Positions 27,805 to 39,511 of a DNA stretch of 64,000 nt are shown in pieces; within the stretch, counting starts at the first letter, position 1, and each line of letters begins with the position of its first letter. The notes beneath the pieces were generated by a model, which worked only from the letters and a program-made list of their open reading frames with translations, made no database searches and was not told where the DNA came from. Both the position numbers and the translations under genes were made by a program. The stretch covers positions 38,035,006 to 38,099,005 of the forward strand of contig CM068839.1 in the NCBI GenBank assembly GCA_028554795.2, written 5' to 3'. The stretch comes from Sinohyriopsis cumingii (taxonomy: Eukaryota > Mollusca > Bivalvia > Unionida > Unionidae).

Positions 27805-28275
27805 ATGACTTCGCCGCAGCAAGAATCGAGTGAGAAATCCAGTGAGAACTCCAAGTTCAAACCCTACCATTTTCCAGTCTTCTTACCTGACTATTGTGAT
27901 TGTGCCCGTCGATTGGACACGTTTCAAAAATGGCCTACGGATAGGGAAGGATTACCTTCTTCGTATGTTTTAGCTAGAACAGGATTTGTCTACTTCGGAC
28001 CTGAGTCAGGATTGGGATACGAAGTACAGTGTTTCGCTTGCGGACTGAAGTTACGAATGGATCTATGTATCTACAAAGATTCAGCTATTCTGGAACATAC
28101 TCGATGGTCTCCGCACTGCCCTTACCTTTCAATGGCCTTTCCACCCATTAAACTACGGTACAATTATGACGGTACCTTAGAGACGGTACCTTCCAAAACT
28201 AGACGTAAACACATTGCATCCTATTTCATTGTTGTTTCTTTTCCACATAATAGCTTATTTTTTATAAAATGTTAA
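27805..28275 (+). CDS. BIR-domain (IAP-like) protein
   Basis: The product is 156 aa. Residues about 35-108 form a single BIR: RRLDTFQKWP, LARTGFVYFG, then zinc ligands C76, C79, H98 and C105 (CFACG and EHTRWSPHC). The gap between the second Cys and His is 18 residues, two more than typical, and the conserved Trp of that loop is missing. No RING or CARD is seen, and the last 40 residues are unremarkable. BIR proteins block caspases or act in division. The ORF is open although PolB next door is broken, and it starts about 150 bp after the last recognisable PolB segment. Capture from a host IAP is likely. Confidence 0.75.
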   Translation: MTSPQQESSEKSSENSKFKPYHFPVFLPDYCDCARRLDTFQKWPTDREGLPSSYVLARTGFVYFGPESGLGYEVQCFACGLKLRMDLCIYKDSAILEHTRWSPHCPYLSMAFPPIKLRYNYDGTLETVPSKTRRKHIASYFIVVSFPHNSLFFIKC

Positions 28276-28796
28276 ACTTTACTAATCTTTTTTCAAGATC
28301 ACTTTAGTTTGCAAAAATATATCTTGTCATTTATTGGCATTCTACATTGAATTTTGTAAACTAGCTATAAACCTGACCTAATTACTCAACTTAACTGCTG
28401 ACAGAAACAGTCTACAGTAAATGTATTTCATTTCTATAGCTCGATGGATAAACATTACATTTTTAAAGCTGTGCACAGAATAGGCCGACATATCACGAGT
28501 CAGGAAAACATGGGGGTGGTATCCCCTGTGTCCAAAATTAATATCATTTTGAATAGAATATTCTAGTGACAATTGCCTCTTTTCAAATGGTAAGCATTGC
28601 TTTTTTTTATTTTCATCAATCTGTCAAATTCGGTATGCATTTTGCTTTAATATTTGAGATGGAAACCTTAGGTGCATAGAAATGTCAGACAGCATTGTAC
28701 ATCATGGATGGTGTCCAACATACTTTTATGATCATAAAACAAAATCCCATTTTTTAGTTATGGCCACGGATTTAAAAAATATTCATCCAAGCTAAA
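28276..28796. other. No gene seen
   Basis: AT-rich flank; the right edge of block 3 was not found as a terminal repeat. Confidence 0.45.
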
Positions 28797-29765
28797 TATA
28801 ATAATAATAATAATGAGGACTTTGTATAGCGCCTAATCTTTAGAAGCTCTAAGCGCTTTGCAACATTAGACAACATAAAAACATACACAATGATATGATT
28901 ACAAAAACAAACACCATGAAATTAGAAAACATAAAAAACATGCTGAGAATATTTAAGGTAGTTAACATTATTAAGTCATTAAGTTTGTTTTTGTAGTCAG
29001 AATAAGTAGTTTTGAGAGCACTCTTGAATGGGATCACTGCGTCTTTGTGTCTAAGTTCAGTGGGCAATTCATTCCATGTTGCTGGGCCCTGGTATGCAAA
29101 AGAATGCTGTCCATGTGACTTTGTTTTCATAGTGAGAATAATGAGTATATGATTGTCGGAAGAGGAGTGTAAGTATCTTGCTTGTGTGTACACATAGGTG
29201 AGGTCGGATAGGTATGTTGGACTAGAGTCTGTCAGTGAAACGTAGCACAGAGAACTAATGTTGTGTTTGATTCTGGATCGAATGGATAGCCAGTGTTGGG
29301 TACAGAGCAGCGGGGAGGTGTGCTCTGATTGTGGTACTCTAAGTATGATCCAAGCAGCTATGTTTTGAACTTTTTGAAGTCTCTGCAGTAGATATTAAGA
29401 TGAACCAGACAGAATTGAGTTACCATAGTCCAGTCTTGAAAGCAGTAATGAACACACAAGTGTTTTAGTGGCATCAACTGAAAGATATCTGAGAATGGAG
29501 CTGATGCGTCTCAGCTCAAGATACGCAGCCTTGCATATGTTCATGACATGTTGGTGCAATGTGAGAGTACTGTCCAGAGTAACACCTAGGTTTTGTACTG
29601 ATTGTGTGAATTTAATGTTGGTGTTGCTGATATTTATTGTGTGAGGTAAAGGATGTGAATGAGAAAGTCTTTGATAAGTAAGTATGGCTTGATTTAAATT
29701 GTGTTTTTCATGTGACTTGCCAGAGATTTTTAAATGAATTGATAAAGTAACTTGAGACACATTTC
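28797..29765 (-). mobile_element. 5'-truncated LINE 3' end (CR1/L2-like)
   Basis: The minus strand encodes the C-terminus of a LINE RT. Frames are 29395-29760 (LGVTLDSTLTLHQHV, LLLSRLDYGNS) and 28849-29193 (SFAYQGPATWNELPTELR), with damage between. The 3' end carries AGCGCTTAGAGCTTC, then GCGCTATACAAAGTCC, and a TTA/ATT microsatellite tail, as in L2/CR1-type LINEs. Confidence 0.8.
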
Positions 29766-29872
29766 AAAGTACATGTTTTAAAAATATTCCATTGATTATT
29801 GCTGGCATTTAGAAAAATGCAATGCATCCTTTGTTGTGAAACTTATTTTAAAACATTGTATTACTCATGCAG

Positions 29873-29979
29873 AAGCCTGCTTGAAAACTAATGGCAAAGC
29901 AAAGGCAAATGGAATGGAAGAGACCATATCAGAGACCCTCAAATATGCACCCAACCAACGCAGAATGATAAAAAACAAG
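29873..29979 (+). CDS. Candidate host exon, penultimate
   Basis: The stretch of 107 nt is open in one frame (KTNGKAKANGMEETISETL) with an AG acceptor (ttactcatgcag) and GT donor (aacaag/gtaatc). Phase at the 3' end is 0, matching the next candidate exon. The domain is not recognised. Confidence 0.35.
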
Positions 29980-30431
29980 GTAATCCAAATGACTCTTATT
30001 TCATCAATATTGGATTCAGTTTCGTCTTTTAAAGCATAGTATTTGCAAAGCGGATGCATTTCTAAACTGATAACAAAATCAGCTTATCCTATTGCCCAGG
30101 ACTATCAGAGCTAGAGTCCAGCTAACTACAATATGCATATATCTTGTCTGATCGGACAAGTGCCTCCATTTGGAATTTTTATTCACATGGAATATTTGGA
30201 TGAAATAAATTCATCTTTGTGCAAATTGATTGCACCATCCACTTGCCAGAAATGACAAGTAAGTGCAAAGTTATCTTGTATCATGGCTTAACGATAGTAA
30301 GGGAAGCACAAGTGCAGTGAAGAAAATTTCATACATTTTTATAATGCTGATTAACATGACTTCTGCATATGTAACTAGTGCTGAGATGATATGAATTTAT
30401 TTAAGCATTACAATTTTGTTTTAATTTGCAG

Positions 30432-30521
30432 GTGCCTGAGCAGAAGAAGTAATAGATAAACTTTACAGTGGAGTTGGAGACTGATTCTGAATCATAATCT
30501 TAATTAAATCTAGAAAATAAA
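30432..30521 (+). CDS. Candidate terminal exon with poly(A) signal
   Basis: After a pyrimidine-rich acceptor (ttttaatttgcag), seven codons end in TAA at 30452 (VPEQKK). AATAAA lies at 30516-30521. Together with 29873-29979 it would form the tail of a host gene. Confidence 0.35.
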
Positions 30522-30529
30522 CATTAAAG

Positions 30530-31160
30530 TCATATTAAAATATCTGTTGTATTGTTTCCTTCTTTCATTTTTCTCTTAAAAACAAATGTCTGAACCTTTA
30601 GTCTGTAAATTCAGTGGATTCCTTATCAGCCCATCTACTTTTACTTTACACCATGCTACTTTAAAAAAAAAATGAATTATCCCCATTGGGGTAGGTCCCC
30701 CCAACCCCCCACCCTACTTTGTCAACTTACCTGCCACATTTAAATCTAATGGAAGGCCCTGCTGTAAAGCCTGTTAGTAAAACTACCCAACAAGAGGATT
30801 TCATACATTTGCAACTCCTAGATGGATGGTAATGTTTTCATTTTTGTAATGTAGATTTGGACATTCTTGCCACCAGTATGGAATATGTGTTTCAGAAACA
30901 CAAGCAGCTTTCATCAGATTTGCATATAGGTTTTATATGTTGTGAGTATGTTGTAGGAAGTTTTTTTAAATAACATCATATGAGATGATGCCAGTGGAAA
31001 TGGCAGAAAAGTGTCTGTATTGTTCACCAACTACACCTTGTTCTTACAAAATGTGGCTGTTACACATTCCCATGATGATGTCACTGACAGCCATCAGTGA
31101 GGAATGCCCCAACAAGCATAATACAAATTGCTTCCATTGTAATTGTTACAATTCCATTCT
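30530..31160. other. No gene seen
   Basis: AT-rich; short C/G runs near 30660-30720 only. Confidence 0.4.
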
Positions 31161-31162
31161 GA

Positions 31163-31480
31163 CCACTCCGGTGTCCTAGTGGTTAGAGCGTCCGCCTCAG
31201 AAGCGGGAGGTCATGGGTTCAAACCCCAGCCAAGTCATACCAAAGACTTACAAAAATGGTATTAACAGCTACCTCGCTAGACACTCAGCATTAAGAGGTT
31301 AGTGTTAGGACTGATCGGCCTGGTGTCAGGATAATGTGACTGGGTGCAACATCATACTACATGTTTGCAGCATGATGCCCCAGTGCTATACATCACTATA
31401 AACTGCCACACTGCAGACATCGTAGCAATATGACTGAAAAATTATTCAAGCTACGTTAAAAATCCAATCACACACACACA
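31163..31480 (+). mobile_element. tRNA-derived SINE
   Basis: The tRNA-like head has TCCTAGTGGTTAGAGCGTC (A box) and GGTTCAAACCCC (B box) with anticodon-arm-like symmetry. A conserved body follows (CTACCTCGCTAGACACTCAGC, TGTCAGGATAATGTGACTGG), with a CA-repeat tail near 31475. I recognise the style from mollusc genomes; the head is not a functional tRNA gene. Confidence 0.75.
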
Positions 31481-32805
31481 ATTCCATTCTACGATCCAGA
31501 ACCAACACTAATTCCGTACTACAGTTCTTGCATTTCAATCCAATTTTGCTTTTGAAATGTAGTGCCACTCAATTCATAATGAACCCATTCATTTCAAACA
31601 CTCGCAAATACTTATTATTCCTGTCTACAACTGAAAAATATCTATATAAAAAAACGTGTAACTGTGTTTTATGCAAGGGCATGGAGATGCACAAAAACTT
31701 GCACCTGAAGCTTGAATAAAACCCCGACTGTGGATAAGACTTTACCCATCGATTACCCCAGCTTGGGGATAAATTCCGACCGTGGCGATTTATTATATAT
31801 CCTATGACTGCTCCAGCTTGAGGGCAAAATCCAAGCACATCCCTAAAAAGATAACAAGTATAGCGGCTCTTTACCTTCTGTAAATGCCACTTGAGCTTCC
31901 TGATGCTGTTGTATCTGCCATTTGACAGAATCACGAATGTGGATATATTTCTTAATTGCCTCTAGTTGTTGAGCTAGTTTAGCTGTATGAAATTCCTTTG
32001 TGCAGACTCACTCATTATTAATATTACAACAGTGATTTAATTACACATCACCTGTCAGCACACCGATGATAAGTCAGTTATTTTATAACACACCAACAAG
32101 CTTGCCCCTTGCACCCCCCCCCTTTTTTTTTTTATTTGGGCACCTGTGGACATGAATCTGCAAGGCTCAAATTGTCATTTTTAATATAAGATCTCAACAT
32201 TTTTAAGGCCTTAATTTTAAAGACATCCTTAAAACCCCCAAAAGGTTATCAACTGGATCACCAGCCTTCGTTTAGAGTAACAGCAAGTATATATATATAT
32301 TTAGGTCTAAGGAAACACAATAAAAATGTTTGATTTAACAATGACATATTTGCCTCAGGTCTGTGATCCTGAAGTGAATATTAACTGTCCATTTATTTTC
32401 TTGGCTTTTCTTTACTAGGAAATTGATTATAGAGATTTCTGCAATGGTGAAGGCAATGTAAAAATTGGTTACTATAACATACTTTTTACGCCATGTTTGA
32501 AAAAATAAATCCAATGGAAAGGTTATAGTTTGAAAATCTTCATTAAATTAAGTTAATATAGGGGAAAAAACTTTAAGAGTTCATAAATATTTTTCAGTGC
32601 TGAATAAAGATATAACATAACACTTTCTGCTGTGATTTTAATAGTTTCTGAGAGCATGAAAAATTTCTAGAACTATAATGTATAAATGTTTTCAAAAGAT
32701 TATATTAATATGAGGGAAAAATCTGTTATGAAATAAACTGACAAGATCTTGTATGAATTCATGTTATCTTTAAATATGATATTTGTGTGAAAATATCTGG
32801 AAGAA
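31481..32805. other. No gene seen
   Basis: AT-rich, intron-like; a C-run and T-run at 32118-32138 and a short TA tract near 32290. Confidence 0.4.
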
Positions 32806-32809
32806 AAAA

Positions 32810-33290
32810 CAAGATGGTGCCACTCACACATACAATGTGGTTGCCACAGTAGCCATATTAAGAAACTTTTTATCGCTACTTCTGAATGGATAATTGTGTC
32901 AGCGTGTCAACATGTGTACAAAATACTTATGTTGATGTCTAGCAGGTCCTGAATGAGAATTATGGTGCTGTACAGACATCCTATAAGGCCACCAATGTGG
33001 CCATCCTGAAAATCTTGGTATAACTACTTCTCCTGAATGAATCGTCATATCAGTGAAAGACTTCTTATGTCTAGTTGGACGTAAATGAAAATAGTGCCAA
33101 TCTAACCTCCAATATGGCTGTTTTAATGGGCATCTGGAAAACCCCTTCCTTGCTACTTCTCCTAGATGGCTGGTCATTTTGACATTGTGCTTTCACTAGA
33201 TGACCTATTTGATGTCTGGTTGGCCGTAAATGGAACTATGCATATGGTTTTGATGTCTAGTTGGTCCTAAATGTGGTTTTTGCTGCTCAT
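32810..33290. repeat. Diverged minisatellite, about 130-bp unit
   Basis: The phrase GATGTCTAGTTGGTCCTAAATG recurs in diverged form at 32934, 33067, 33213 and 33251. GCTACTTCTCCTGAATG and CCAATATGGCTG-like phrases lie between. A 92-aa minus frame inside is a by-product. Confidence 0.65.
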
Positions 33291-33299
33291 AAACTTCTA

Positions 33300-36200
33300 A
33301 TGGTATTATAGTTGGTTCCTTAATGAAACTGCTGTACAAAATTAAAAGGCCTTCTCACTTTCTGTCAAGTTGGATACAATTATCTTTACCAGCTAGGATT
33401 TCTTGATCCTCTTTTTTATACATCAACCCTTCGCATATGTAGTTAGCTAAAACAGTATTTTGAACAATTAATTGCCCTCTTGCAAATACAATCCCAATTG
33501 CATGCTTTTACCAGTGTGAGAGCTCCTTATATAAGTAGCTAAGTATTCAGTAACTGAATTTCCACATCCACATGCATCAACTCAGAATTAAAAGTTGCAA
33601 AACATATACAAATTTGAAAATCTTGAGACATGTGTCACTTTGCATGGTGGGTGTTATGATTTAAATGCAACAAGGAAATTGAATTAGGGTTAATTTCTTT
33701 AAGCTGTATTCAATCATGGGGCCCTGGATTATAGAATGGTCTAGGCATACACATCACTAATCAACTCTCTCTAGTCCAACCAATGTGTGTATATGAGAAA
33801 GCTTGCCAGTAGCGTTATGTGTGTTGATTTCTTCCAATAAATATGTTGGCTGCCATGTAAAGTCTATGATGTCCTGAAAAATGGTGTTAAGCTCCATACA
33901 AGCAAGCTAAACAATCAATGATATAATGGAACAGTAGACACCATTTTAGCTAAATATGCCAAGAATTGATTTAGAGACTTGGTTAGTGATGATGACTTAA
34001 AATTGGCAAGGGATTAAAAAGATAAAAGAAATGACCTTTCATGGCACTGTAATATAACAAATGAGGAAAAACAAAAGTTTATTGCATTTGAACCTTTTGT
34101 TTTTTCACAGTTTCAATTTAAGTCATAAGGCCCCTTATTTTGCCTTACCAAACATATAGCAAGTTATTACCTCAAGCCCTAGCACTAATAATGCCTCACA
34201 AGTAAGCAGTCTTTTATGAAGTCTCAGGTCTGAGTATATGTCTAGCAATACTTATGTCCAGTTTGTTTTTAAAATTCTTTCTCACATGGTACAGTTTTCA
34301 GAGAGACACGATAAATTCAACAAGTGTGGTAATGAAGGGACAGGCATTCTTTATTTATGCACACATCCCAAAGGGACATTGCTATGTTTGAATCAACACT
34401 GAACTGAAGAATGGAGCATCAGCTGCATCAATTAAAATATTGTGGCCCACACAAAATACTGCAAGGACTATAATCAATTTATGAGTGCAATGGGCATGAA
34501 TTACTGTAGCAGACTGGAGGAAGTAATCCGAATTTATTAATATCTTGAAGCTAAATATAGTAAAGTTTTCATCTATAATCTGTGGAATCATTTTTGCACA
34601 CAGTTTGCAGGATTTGTCTTTGGGTCATCGTTTTTCTTTTTCTTCATCTTTCTAGCTTATGGTATCTTGATAAGTCTTATGGTGCCGTGCAACTGCACTT
34701 GATGATTACCACAGCCAGTGACATTGTATCAAATCTTCTGGGATCAGATGATTCAATGCAAATTCCACATAACCTATCACCATCCTCATGTTTGCCATCT
34801 GACTTACTAAGTTATTTTGCCTAAATAATAATAAAAACAATCTGGTCTGATGTATTGATAGCGTTCTGAATGACCATAATATATTCTCTGTATCTATCCT
34901 AGAAAATCCTGAGTGGATTGCTGTTTGGTTTTAATAAACCAAAGTAATCCAATGAAAGGCATTTTACAGACACAAGTGTCTGTTTCCTGTATGCAGTGAT
35001 TAAATGATAGTATTATGTCTTTATTTTTTTTAAACTGATGATACATATGATCACCTTCAATGTGCAATATTATAGTTATGTTAATTAACGAGTGGGCAAT
35101 ATTTGAATTTCAAAGATAAAAGTGTATGCCATGATCACTTTAGTAGGATGATTTGTCAAGCGAGGTTATCTTTTCTGTTTGAATAAATATTGTTAACTAA
35201 ACTATTTTCGCAAGTTATGACATAAGAATGATTCAAAGAAAGAAAATTCATTAAATTGAACATATAAAATGTAATACTGCAACAGAGTCTAGATGAACTA
35301 TTTCTTCAGAGACACAATCCAGACTCTGTGGCAGCAAAATTATCAAATAGGACACAACTAAGAGACAATCACATTTTCAGTCACAGTGGTTTGACAATTA
35401 TCAATGGCTTGAATTCATTGACTGTGAAGGCAAAGTGATTTGCAGTTACTGCAAAAAAAGTTCCCAAACTGTCACAGATTTTAAATTCTACCAGTGGACT
35501 TGTAAGTGTAACTGACAAATTCAGGATTTAATCAAGCAAGTCTCATGATAGTATTATACCTAATAAAGCAAAATGTAGCACAGTATATTCATGACACTTA
35601 GGCCAGCATGTACAAAATATTCCTCAAGTTACAGTTGCTAGCACTCCACTAAGAAATGTCATTTTATAATAAATAAAAATGTAATGGAAAAAAAAATCGA
35701 TAAAGTGATTGCACTCTTTAACATAGCCTACTACCTAACTCAATAATGAAAATGATTTGGTTCATTATATCTTTGTGTTTTATGGAATAAATGCATACAT
35801 CTGATTGAATTTTAGGCAAGAAACTGAACTTTTGGGTTAAGTTAAAATGTATGTGGAACAAATGCATTTTCTAAAACTACTTGTATCAGTGTGCATTGTG
35901 ACTTTTCTTTAAGAACTCTAAATGGTACTGGGTATATATCATTTTCTTCAACTGCACACTGTTGTCTTCCATTTGATTTGATGACTTACAGCTATACTGT
36001 CTACACAGTAGGCCTCAATGTCAGGAAAAATTCTGTATACTTCAGTTACAGCTGAAATAAGTTTTGCATTAGTACCTGAATCAGACAAAAAAGGTTGTGT
36101 TCTGGTGTGTGAATAGAAATGGCTAAAAGTAATATAGACAAAAGCCATAAGAGTACACAAGTTACATATGAAAACCACCAATTCACTTGCATGTGTGGCA

Positions 36201-37950
36201 TACAAGTTCAAAGATTTGCTTCATGTTTATTTGTGTACACACATTGTTCAACTCATAAGATATTTTAAGAGCTATTTCTCTATTGTATGCATAATTCATT
36301 TACAAATGTGATTAGTGGGCCACACCGAAGGCCATACTATTAGTTCACTTGGCAATATGGTAACGTCAGCTGAAAAGCATAATCATCCATTAAAAGAGCA
36401 TTATGATATGAACATTAGGTATTTAGGACATATAGATTTTTCTTTTCCAAATGGAGTCCAAGTAATTATTGCCCAATCCAGGTATAATTTTGTACACAAG
36501 TAAAGAACAAAATAAGATAAATCTTCATTTATTTGCAATTGACAATACACTTCTTAATGAATATACACTTTTGCATTTATTTTGTATCACTTGAATAAAC
36601 AATATTTCTTTCAGTTCATTTTAAACTTTTATTTTATATCACTTGAGTAAACAATATCTCTTTCGTTTCATTTAACACTTAGAAACAGGTTCTTCCAGTT
36701 ACAATAATCAACTCTGGAAACAATAAACAAACTGGAACTTTTGACCTAATTATATTACATTTACTAGGGTTAAAACAATAAATTCCTTAACATAATAAAT
36801 TAACAGTTCCAGTTAATCAAACACAAAATCACCTTTTATACAGGGTGTGAACTGTTAATATTTACAGGATAAAGCTTATAGTTTCCAAATTGATTGAAGC
36901 TTACATGTTGCAGTTGCTGGCACATATCTATTTCCAGCATGGTTTGCATACATTCCACCTTTAATAATTTTGTTACTTCCCTACCCCACCCCATTCAGTA
37001 ACAAGTATCAAAAATCAGGCTCATTCTAAGGCAAAGCCTGTAACTTGTGTACCACAGTCATCAGAGAGACAAAGATGCAAAACTTTATGATGCCTGTCAA
37101 AGGAAGAAAACAGTTTGTTGTTTACCCAAGTTTTGAACCAGTTAACTTGAATTCTCAGACCATCAATTGCTACAGCCCCACTAATTACAATTGTTAGGGA
37201 ATAATGAGAACTCACCTTCAGTTATCTGTGTATATATATAATTTTAATAACCAAGAATACCGGATGTCTGGGAACATTATAGCATTCAATGGTAACGTCA
37301 GAACTGAGATGAGAGAATTAAACAAGCATAGTACATGACATAATATATCCATAAACTATTGACTGGGAAAAATACTACAGAACACCATTTCTGCTGGCAG
37401 TAAGATGTTGAACCTATATGTCATAAATATCAGGTTGGACATCTAGGACCAGTAATATTCATAATGGGCAGTACCCACCCCCCACCCCCCCAAGTGAGAA
37501 GGGCCTGATTTGTAATCTAAGCCACCCAACCTATCACAGCCTTTATAGTACTTCAAACAAATATTGAGTAATAGTAAAACAAACTCTGAAAGTTATTAAA
37601 ACCAATTTGTTATATTTCCATAACTCTGCATAGTTAACTGTGCAAGCAGACTTAAACATATCAGTGTATGACAGTTAAATTGAGCTATAGCATCGATTAA
37701 CAGAAGCTACGAATTCATCAACAAGCAGTGAACAATCATCTTCACAATAAATGTCAAACATTAGCATCCATAAGCTGTCAAGACAAGTTGTTACACTGGA
37801 TATATAATCATCCATTTATTTCAAACAAGCTGTGAAAAACGAACCTCACGTCCGCTATATGTACGCTGGCCATTGCAAAGGATGCTTTAATAGATTAATG
37901 TTTATCGTCGTGTCTTGACAACCATTTTGCGCGCGCACACCGGAAAGTCA
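33300..37950. other. Host intergenic or intronic DNA, no gene seen
   Basis: AT-rich with only short chance frames. Two similar pieces (ATTTTATATCACTTGARTAAACAATAT) lie near 36580 and 36630. Confidence 0.45.
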
Positions 37951-38070
37951 TGCTATATATTTGTTACTTGTGAACGTATTCGTGGGCAGTACGCTATATA
38001 TTGTTCCCGTGGCCTTATTCACGGGCAGAATGCTATATGTTTGTTCTTCGTGAACGTATTTTTGGGCAGT
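37951..38070. repeat. Three 40-bp tandem repeats
   Basis: Copies at 37951, 37991 and 38031 share CTATATATTTGTTC, GTGAACGTATT and GGGCAG. CTGCCCACG-type inverse copies follow at 38099 and 38123. They lie just left of block 2 and could belong to its lost end. Confidence 0.7.
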
Positions 38071-38306
38071 TACTTTGTCATCTTCAACCTAAAGGTCAAA
38101 ACTGCCCATGAAATATATATATCTGCCCACGAACCGAAAACATGAATAGGACTATAACATAAGTGTATATACTTATTTTCAACATATACATAATTACTAT
38201 GTAAGAAATACAACCTATGTATATGTATTTTGATTTGAAATGTAAACTATATCATGTCCTTCCCGTAAACCCACTTTCGGGATGACTGCCCACAACGCAC
38301 CTAAAA

Positions 38307-38314
<8 letters not shown>

Positions 38315-38390
<76 letters not shown>
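38315..38390. repeat. (TA)n microsatellite abutting the 126-aa homologue
   Basis: About 38 TA units end exactly at the ATG of the next gene, replacing its expected upstream region. Confidence 0.9.
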
Positions 38391-38394
<4 letters not shown>

Positions 38395-38764
38395 TTACGA
38401 AAATATCAATGATGTGATTGTTGCTATTAAAAAATTAGAAGAGCGCGGATTTAATATGTCCAATGAACTAAATCCTGAAAAAATTATGTCTGATTTTGAA
38501 TCACTACATGAAGCTAAATGCGCAGGGCGTTATATTTTGCCTGCTCAGTACAGATTTATAAAGCGTATCCAGACGAATTTATATAAATCGCTGGTTACAG
38601 TAGAAGAAGCACAAATAAATGAATTTGTTTCGTTGTCTCATGCAATTGAAAAAATTAGGTTGGAATTAGGCCAAGAATATCAAACAAGGAAGGTGATAAA
38701 TACTGGTGTAAGACAACTAAAAAATTGTATGTCCCTTGACGAAGTCAAGGAAGTAAATACCTAG
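38390..38764 (+). CDS. Block 2 homologue of the 126-aa helical protein
   Basis: The 124-aa product aligns over its whole length with the gene at 8714, apart from the C-terminus. Its Met directly follows the TA tract; the upstream Tyr/Ile run in the same frame is microsatellite translation and not protein. The orientation is opposite to the rest of the cassette, unlike block 1. The stop follows a palindrome (38734-38750) inside the coding end. Confidence 0.7.
38734..38750. repeat. Palindrome CCTTGACGAAGTCAAGG
   Basis: Stem of 7, loop GAA. Compared with the copies at 38776 and 39426, the T-A pair has become C-G on both sides, a compensatory change. Confidence 0.7.
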
Positions 38765-38775
38765 AAATGAAGTCA

Positions 38776-38791
38776 CCTTGATGAAATCAAG
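38776..38791. repeat. Palindrome CCTTGATGAAATCAAG
   Basis: It lies 12 bp past the stop of the 38390 gene. Confidence 0.7.
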
Positions 38792-38844
38792 TACTTGGAA
38801 ATGAAATTGAAAGTAAAAAAAAGTGATATATTTTTGTTTTACTT

Positions 38845-38860
38845 CCTTGATAAAATCAAG
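38845..38860. repeat. Palindrome CCTTGATAAAATCAAG
   Basis: It lies 10 bp past the stop of the minus gene 38871-39137, preceded by TTTTACTT. Confidence 0.7.
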
Positions 38861-38870
38861 ATGACTTGTA

Positions 38871-39137
38871 TCAGTCCGAGTTAGATAATATTTCCCTTAG
38901 TCGATCGGATTTAATGCAAGAGTGCGCATAATTGAGAATTTGATCTCGGTCACATACAACTGAAATAATATGCTCGCGTCTGAGACTATCTAACTGTTGC
39001 TGTGTTAGTAAGAAATCTTCGTCTCCGCATTCGTCAATAATGAATTTAACGTTAATTTCTTCTTGGGTAAATGCAGCCTTAACTGCTTGCTCGAGCGCTT
39101 GTTTGTCATACACGAAAACATTTATGTGGTGGTACAT
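38871..39137 (-). CDS. Small paralogue A, unknown family
   Basis: The 88-aa product starts MYHHINVFVYDKQ. It shares with the next gene the order MYHxxxxFxxxK, then an IxDExGxxDFxLTxxQLxxL core, and a C-terminal QILxYxx helix. Fold prediction by eye is alpha/beta. It has no counterpart in block 1. The frame is open although virion neighbours are broken. Confidence 0.6.
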   Translation of the reverse strand: MYHHINVFVYDKQALEQAVKAAFTQEEINVKFIIDECGDEDFLLTQQQLDSLRREHIISVVCDRDQILNYAHSCIKSDRLREILSNSD

Positions 39138-39146
39138 ATTTAAGAT

Positions 39147-39368
39147 CTAAGATCTAAATATACGTACATATTCTAAAATTTGAGGTATACTGCAATGCGC
39201 GATCACAATATGATCTTTTTTTAGTCTTTTTAGTTGCGTATCAGTTAATATAAAATCGTCAGTGCCGTATTCGTCAACAATTATTTTTTCCGGGGTAACT
39301 TTTCCGGTTTTGACAGCTTCATCAAGAAGTTCTTTGTTATGTATGAAACATTTTACGCGGTGGTACAT
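39147..39368 (-). CDS. Small paralogue B, unknown family
   Basis: The 73-aa product is a paralogue of the gene 9 bp downstream, with the matching core DEYGTDDFILTDTQLKRL. It is shorter at the C-terminus (ends near a repeated AAGATCTAAGATCTAA). The upstream start is MYHRVKCFIHNK. The pair arose by tandem duplication. Confidence 0.6.
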   Translation of the reverse strand: MYHRVKCFIHNKELLDEAVKTGKVTPEKIIVDEYGTDDFILTDTQLKRLKKDHIVIAHCSIPQILEYVRIFRS

Positions 39369-39425
39369 TATATAATACTCACTTGATTAATTGTCAGTGT
39401 GTGTGTATATATATTTTTTTTACTT

Positions 39426-39442
39426 CCTTGATGAAATCAAGG
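39426..39442. repeat. Palindrome CCTTGATGAAATCAAGG
   Basis: It lies 70 bp past the end of the minus-strand penton-like gene and before the small paralogues. Confidence 0.7.
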
Positions 39443-39511
39443 CGAATTGAAAGTCTTTAAGACTGAAAATCTTACGAGTTGGAAGTGGAAATCTTACAAT
39501 TTCTATGACTT

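Noticed and set aside
21766..28300. Terminal inverted repeats for block 3
   Set aside because: The inverted 3' modules at 21815 and 22924 are both at gene ends and enclose only the divergent pair, not PolB; no outer repeats were found.
34382..34824. Short frames on both strands
   Set aside because: Isolated chance frames in intron-like sequence.
38282..38389. Tyr/Ile-rich N-terminal extension of the 38390 gene
   Set aside because: Translation of the TA microsatellite; the homologue at 8714 begins at the later Met. The same applies to Tyr/Ile frames at 46680, 55329 and 56304.
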